From contig NC_010170.1 in assembly GCF_000067205.1 (NCBI RefSeq), forward strand, positions 682,001 to 746,000: a DNA stretch of 64,000 nucleotides, given 5' to 3'. This document shows, in pieces, positions 60,320 to 64,000 of this stretch (positions are counted from its first letter, which is position 1; each line of letters begins with the position of its first letter). The stretch is from Bordetella petrii (lineage in GTDB: Bacteria > Pseudomonadota > Gammaproteobacteria > Burkholderiales > Burkholderiaceae_B). Made by a program: the position numbers and the translations under genes. The notes under the pieces are model-generated. The model made no database searches. It saw nothing but the letters and a program-made list of their open reading frames with translations, and was not told the origin of the DNA.

Positions 60320-61225
60320 TCAGTCGCGCAGGCGCGCGATCAGGCTCGACGTATCCCAGCGTCCGCCGCCCATCTTCTGCACATCGCCGTAGAACTGGTC
60401 CACCAGCGCCGTCAACGGCAGGCGGGCGCCGTTGTGGCGGGCTTCGGCCAGCACCAGCCCCAGGTCCTTGCGCATCCAGTCCACCGCGAAGCCGAAGTCG
60501 AACTTGTTGTCCACCATGGTGCTGCCGCGGTTTTCCATCTGCCAGCTCTGGGCGGCGCCCTTGCTGATCACGTCCAGCACCAGCTTCATGTCCAGATCGG
60601 CCGCCTGCCCGAACGCAATGGCCTCCGACAGCCCTTGCACGATGCCGGCAATGCAGATCTGGTTGACCATCTTGGCCAGTTGGCCCGCGCCCGGCGCGCC
60701 CACGCGCGTCACGGCGCGGCCATAGGCCTGGGCCACCGGCTTGATGGTGTCGAAGGCCTGCTGTTCGCCGCCGCACATTACCGTCAGCACGCCATTGACC
60801 GCGCCGGCCTGGCCACCGGAGACGGGCGCGTCGACGAACTGCAGTCCCTGCTCGCGGGCCAGGGCATAGAGTTCGCGGGCCACGTCGGCCGATGCCGTGG
60901 TGTGGTCCACGAAAATGGCGCCGGGCGCCATGCCCGCGAACGCGCCATCATCGCCCAGTACCACGCTGCGCAGATCGTCGTCGTTGCCCACGCAGGCAAA
61001 TACGATTTGCGCGCCGGCTGCGGCTTCGCGGGGGGTGGGGGCGCTTTTGCCGCCGAATTCCTCGGCCCAGGCCTGCGCCTTGGCGGCGGTGCGGTTATAG
61101 ACAGTGACCTCGTGGCCGGCTCGCGCCAGGTGGCCCGCCATGGGCAGGCCCATGACGCCCAGGCCAAGGAAAGCGACTTTCTGGGACACGACCTTGTCGT
61201 AGTCCCTGGAACCGATCGATGCCAT
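60320..61225 (-). CDS. NAD(P)-dependent beta-hydroxyacid dehydrogenase (3-hydroxyisobutyrate dehydrogenase family)
   Basis: 301-residue dehydrogenase. The Rossmann motif GLGVMG is at 21-26; FVDAPVSGGQAGAVNG is the substrate-binding signature and GAGQLAKMVNQI carries the catalytic Lys. This family includes tartronate semialdehyde reductase and 3-hydroxyisobutyrate dehydrogenase; the exact substrate is not clear. The ATG at 61225 begins MASIGSRDYDK, slightly longer at the N-terminus than GarR. It is convergent with azoR. Confidence 0.87.
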   Translation of the reverse strand: MASIGSRDYDKVVSQKVAFLGLGVMGLPMAGHLARAGHEVTVYNRTAAKAQAWAEEFGGKSAPTPREAAAGAQIVFACVGNDDDLRSVVLGDDGAFAGMAPGAIFVDHTTASADVARELYALAREQGLQFVDAPVSGGQAGAVNGVLTVMCGGEQQAFDTIKPVAQAYGRAVTRVGAPGAGQLAKMVNQICIAGIVQGLSEAIAFGQAADLDMKLVLDVISKGAAQSWQMENRGSTMVDNKFDFGFAVDWMRKDLGLVLAEARHNGARLPLTALVDQFYGDVQKMGGGRWDTSSLIARLRD

Positions 61226-61314
61226 GCAGAGTCTCCGGGTTGAACGATGGTGAAACCTGAACGTTACCGCAATCGCCTGGCATCGCGGTAAAAACCGCCA
61301 CGCGAAATGAAAAG

Positions 61315-61343
61315 TGCCTGACACCCTGTCGGGAGTCAGGCAC
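61315..61343. repeat. REP-like palindrome
   Basis: GTGCCTGAC and GTCAGGCAC are perfect inverted arms around ACCCTGTCGGGA. The element belongs to the same family as at 1664 and 46124. It lies between tctA and the dehydrogenase gene, both on the minus strand. Confidence 0.75.
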
Positions 61344-61416
61344 CTGGCGAGACGGGGCCGACAGCCAGGCCCCGCCGGCATCGCCCCGCTTTCGAGGGGC
61401 GCGCCGCCTTCGCGGA

Positions 61417-62922
61417 TCAGTCTTCTTCCACGAATGTCTCTTCGCGCTTCTTGCGGATCGACGGCAGGGCCACCAGCACCACCAGCAGTATCGCCACCGC
61501 CAGCAGCGAGGCCGACAGCGGGCGGTCGACGAAGGTGAGGAAGTCGCCGCGCGACAGCAGCAGGGCGCGCCGGAAGTTCTCTTCCATCATGGGGCCCAGC
61601 ACCAGGCCCAGCAGCAGCGGGGCGCCTTCGCACTTGAGCTTCGACCACACATACCCCACCACGCCGAAGATGGCCGTCGTGAAGATGTCGAAGGTGTTGT
61701 AGTTCAGCGAATACACGCCGATCGTGCAGAACACCAGAATGGCCGGGAACAGGATGCGGTAGGGCACCTTCAGCAGCTTGACCCACAGCCCGATCAGCGG
61801 CAGGTTCAGCACCACCAGCATCAGGTTGCCGATCCACATCGAGGCGATCAGGCCCCAGAACAGGTCCGGGTGGCTGGTCATGACCTGCGGGCCGGGCTGA
61901 ATGTTGTGGATGGTCATGGCGCCGACCATCAGCGCCATCACGGCGTTGCCCGGAATGCCCAGGGTCAGCAGCGGAATGAACGACGTCTGCGCGGCCGCGT
62001 TGTTGGCCGATTCAGGGCCGCCCAGGCCTGCCGGGTGGCCCTTGCCGAAGCGTTCGGGGTTCTTCGAGATCTTCTTTTCCAGCGTGTACGACGCGAACGA
62101 CGACAGCACCGCCCCGCCGCCCGGCAGAATGCCCAGCATCGAACCCAGAATGGTGCCGCGTACCGCCGCCGGGGCCGCCTCGCGGAATTCCTGCTTGTTG
62201 GGATACAGCGAGCCGATCTTGTCAGTGATGTCGACGCGGTTCTCTTTCTGTTCCAGGTTGGTCATGATCTCGGCGAAGCCGAACACGCCCATGGCCACGA
62301 TGGCGAAGTCGATGCCGTCTTGCAGTTCGGGGATGCCGAAGTCGTAGCGGGCCACGCCCGAGTTGACGTCGGTGCCCACCATGCCCAGCAGCAGGCCCAG
62401 GATGATCATGGCGATCGCCTTGGGCAGCGAGCCCGAGGCCAGCACCACGGCGCCCACCAGGCCCAGGGTCATCAGCGAGAAGTACTCGGCCGGGCCGAAC
62501 TTGAACGCCACTTCAGCCAGCGGGGGCGCGAACCCGGCCAGCAGCAGGGTCGCCACGCAGCCGGCGAAGAACGAGCCCAGCGCGGCAATGGCCAGCGCGG
62601 CGCCCGCCCGTCCGTTGCGCGCCATCTGGTGCCCGTCCAGCACGGTCACCACGGCGGATGTCTCGCCCGGCAGCGCCACCAGAATGGCAGTGGTCGAGCC
62701 GCCGTATTGTGCGCCGTAATAAATGCCCGCCAGCATGATCAGGCCGGCTACCGGCGGCAGCACGTACGTGATGGGCAGCAGCATCGCGATGGTCGGCACG
62801 GGGCCGATCCCGGGCAGCACGCCGATCAGGGTGCCCAGAACGCAGCCCAGCAGGGCGTACAGCAGGTTTTCCGGCGTGAACGCCACCGAGAAACCCAACA
62901 TCAGGTGATCAAACAATTCCAT
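61417..62922 (-). CDS. tctA: Tripartite tricarboxylate transporter, large permease TctA
   Basis: 501-residue inner-membrane permease with about 12 membrane segments. Family hallmarks: LLGCVLGTLIGVLPGIGPVP at about 26-45, YYGAQYGGSTTAILVALPGE at about 68-87, and GPESANNAAAQTSFIPLLTL near 303-322. It takes up tricarboxylates or similar acids with TctB and a periplasmic binding protein. The binding-protein gene (tctC) is missing here. TctB is encoded 13 bases upstream in the same direction. Confidence 0.95.
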   Translation of the reverse strand: MELFDHLMLGFSVAFTPENLLYALLGCVLGTLIGVLPGIGPVPTIAMLLPITYVLPPVAGLIMLAGIYYGAQYGGSTTAILVALPGETSAVVTVLDGHQMARNGRAGAALAIAALGSFFAGCVATLLLAGFAPPLAEVAFKFGPAEYFSLMTLGLVGAVVLASGSLPKAIAMIILGLLLGMVGTDVNSGVARYDFGIPELQDGIDFAIVAMGVFGFAEIMTNLEQKENRVDITDKIGSLYPNKQEFREAAPAAVRGTILGSMLGILPGGGAVLSSFASYTLEKKISKNPERFGKGHPAGLGGPESANNAAAQTSFIPLLTLGIPGNAVMALMVGAMTIHNIQPGPQVMTSHPDLFWGLIASMWIGNLMLVVLNLPLIGLWVKLLKVPYRILFPAILVFCTIGVYSLNYNTFDIFTTAIFGVVGYVWSKLKCEGAPLLLGLVLGPMMEENFRRALLLSRGDFLTFVDRPLSASLLAVAILLVVLVALPSIRKKREETFVEED

Positions 62923-62935
62923 GGCCGTTAACTCC

Positions 62936-63400
62936 TCAGTTCAAGCCCAGAAACGACGGCCACAGCGGGAAAATCAGCCCCAGCCCCTTGACGAACGCCA
63001 GGTACGAGAACACCACCAGGAACACCCCATTGGCGGCGGCGACCTTCAGGTTGAACTCGTGGCTGGCCAGGCTGCTGACCACCACCAGCACAAAGACCGA
63101 GATATAGATGCCCAGCAGCTTCAGGATCAGGCCATACAGAATGACCGAACCGATCACCAGGAAGGCGATGCGCCAATCGAATTTGTCTACGTGGGTCTCG
63201 GTCGCGCTCTTGGTCATCGAGCCGAGCAGCACGATGGCGCCCAATATGGCCAGGACCAGTCCCAGCGCGAAGGGGAAATATCCTGGTCCCATCCGGGCGG
63301 CGGTACCCATTTGGTAGCCCGTCGCTTTCCAGGCGAATCCCAGGCCGAGGGCGATGAACATCACCCCCGACCAGAAATCCTGTCGATTGCGTAGCTGCAT
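62936..63400 (-). CDS. tctB: Tripartite tricarboxylate transporter, small permease TctB
   Basis: 154-residue membrane protein with four membrane segments: about 8-26 (FWSGVMFIALGLGFAWKATG), 37-60, 76-98 and 104-145 (LLGIYISVFVLVVVSSLAS). The motif ARMGPGYFPFALGLVLAILG is typical of TctB. It precedes tctA. Upstream lie about 410 bases without a gene. Confidence 0.92.
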   Translation of the reverse strand: MQLRNRQDFWSGVMFIALGLGFAWKATGYQMGTAARMGPGYFPFALGLVLAILGAIVLLGSMTKSATETHVDKFDWRIAFLVIGSVILYGLILKLLGIYISVFVLVVVSSLASHEFNLKVAAANGVFLVVFSYLAFVKGLGLIFPLWPSFLGLN

Positions 63401-63812
63401 GGTCTACTCCTATTTACAGCATGTGAGTTGAGGTGCCGCCCGTTGCGGGCCAGCACAAAAAGGGCACTTGGAAATGCCGCTGGTTCTTGTGGAATCGGGG
63501 AGGCGCCTTTTGGGCAGCGCGCATGGTAGCGAAGGGGCATGGGCCTGCAAACCCGAGCCATCGGCTGTGCAGATGGGGTTTTCCCTAGATCGGGCGGCCA
63601 AGTTGTAACCCCGGGCTCGATCGGCCCGAAAATGAAAGCAAAGTGAAAGTTAATAGAAAGACGGGCGAAAGCTGCCGCAAGCGCGCCGGACGATTTATTC
63701 TTCCGGTTGGCCGGCCCCCGTGTCGGGGCCAAGTCCTACCGAATATTGCCGTGTTTCTCACGTTGTGCGTCAGGCCGCCCGGCCAGCGCACGGATGGTTT
63801 ACGATAGCGCCC
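63401..63812. other. Gene-free stretch upstream of tctB
   Basis: 412 bases between the divergent tctB and coiled-coil genes. AT-richer segments (63600-63665, containing repeated GAAAG/GTGAAAG) may be promoters. No binding-protein gene, tRNA or clear operator is visible. Confidence 0.5.
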
Positions 63813-64000
63813 ATGCTGCAAGACCTCGATCAACTCGCCGCCCGTATCGGGCAACTGGTGCAACGCACCCGGCAACTTCATGCCGAGCGCGACGCGTTGC
63901 GTGTCCGCCTGAGCCAAAGCGAATCCAGCCAGCGCGCGCTCGAACAGCGCTGCGCCGATCACCAGGCTGAAATCCAGGCCCTGCAGGCCAAGCTGCAAGA
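63813..64000 (+). CDS. Coiled-coil protein, 5' part (ZapB/TIGR02449-like)
   Basis: The first 62 codons of a gene that leaves the window. The sequence is a heptad-rich coiled coil: MLQDLDQLAARIGQLVQRTR followed by AERDALRVRLSQSESSQ and ALEQRCADHQAEIQALQAKL. In many betaproteobacteria a short coiled-coil gene of this kind precedes zapA and the 6S RNA gene; that context lies beyond the window and cannot be tested. The ATG at 63813 is the only good start; no strong ribosome binding site is seen. Confidence 0.6.
   Translation, partial: MLQDLDQLAARIGQLVQRTRQLHAERDALRVRLSQSESSQRALEQRCADHQAEIQALQAKLQ

Overview
The window is a high-GC chromosomal segment from a betaproteobacterium of the Alcaligenaceae, most likely Bordetella or a close relative. 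Three things point there: a nadQ-nadC pair, a cluster matching the Bordetella lgm lipid A glucosamine locus, and a tctBA permease pair without its own binding-protein gene. The assignment is inferred from gene content, not from a database match. Most of the window is dense housekeeping sequence.

Layout. 1-5.9 kb: end of tyrS, a PEBP/YbhB protein, a repeat-filled gap, then glyA-nrdR-ribD-ribE. 5.9-11.3 kb: a long leader, the stress operon prkA-yeaH-spoVR, tRNA-Ser(GGA) and a strong terminator. 11.3-15 kb: an atypical response regulator with a degenerate receiver, an orphan LytTR regulator, a small unknown gene and a mechanosensitive-channel-like protein. 15-20 kb: nadQ, a visible NadQ-type operator, nadC, an OsmC protein, fabI and mltD. 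20-27.3 kb: gloB, a YafS-like methyltransferase and rnhA, a two-gene RND efflux pump, dnaQ and tRNA-Val(CAC).

27.3-30.6 kb is an accessory island directly after tRNA-Val. It carries a lipoprotein, a two-gene membrane-protein unit, palindromic operator-like sites and a broken phage capsid gene beside a transposase-like scrap. It looks like a decayed prophage. 30.6-33 kb: a PAS-type chemoreceptor and a GNAT acetyltransferase. 33-37 kb: lgmA-lgmB, lgmD and lgmC, which together would make undecaprenyl-phosphate glucosamine and add it to lipid A. 37-41.4 kb: a lipoprotein hydrolase, a repeat-rich gap, a LysE-EamA exporter pair and a divergent MocR regulator with a palindromic site between them. 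41.4-47 kb: a small DUF442 protein, a universal stress protein, a stand-alone EF-G and a complete IS3-family element inserted in the loop of a REP-like palindrome.

47-64 kb: a YbaK deacylase, an EamA transporter, the envelope cluster ybgC-tolQ-tolR-tolA-tolB-pal-cpoB, proS, rppH overlapping a TctD/TctE-like two-component system, a LysR/azoreductase divergent pair, a beta-hydroxyacid dehydrogenase, tctBA, and the start of a coiled-coil gene that runs off the window.

A recurring palindrome of the type GGTGTCWGAC...GTCWGACACC appears in at least five intergenic places and is the main dispersed repeat. The best candidates for something undescribed are the pseudo-receiver regulator at 11.4 kb, the phage-derived segment at 29.2-29.9 kb with a canonical slippery heptamer, and the repeat structures at 1.7 and 38 kb.
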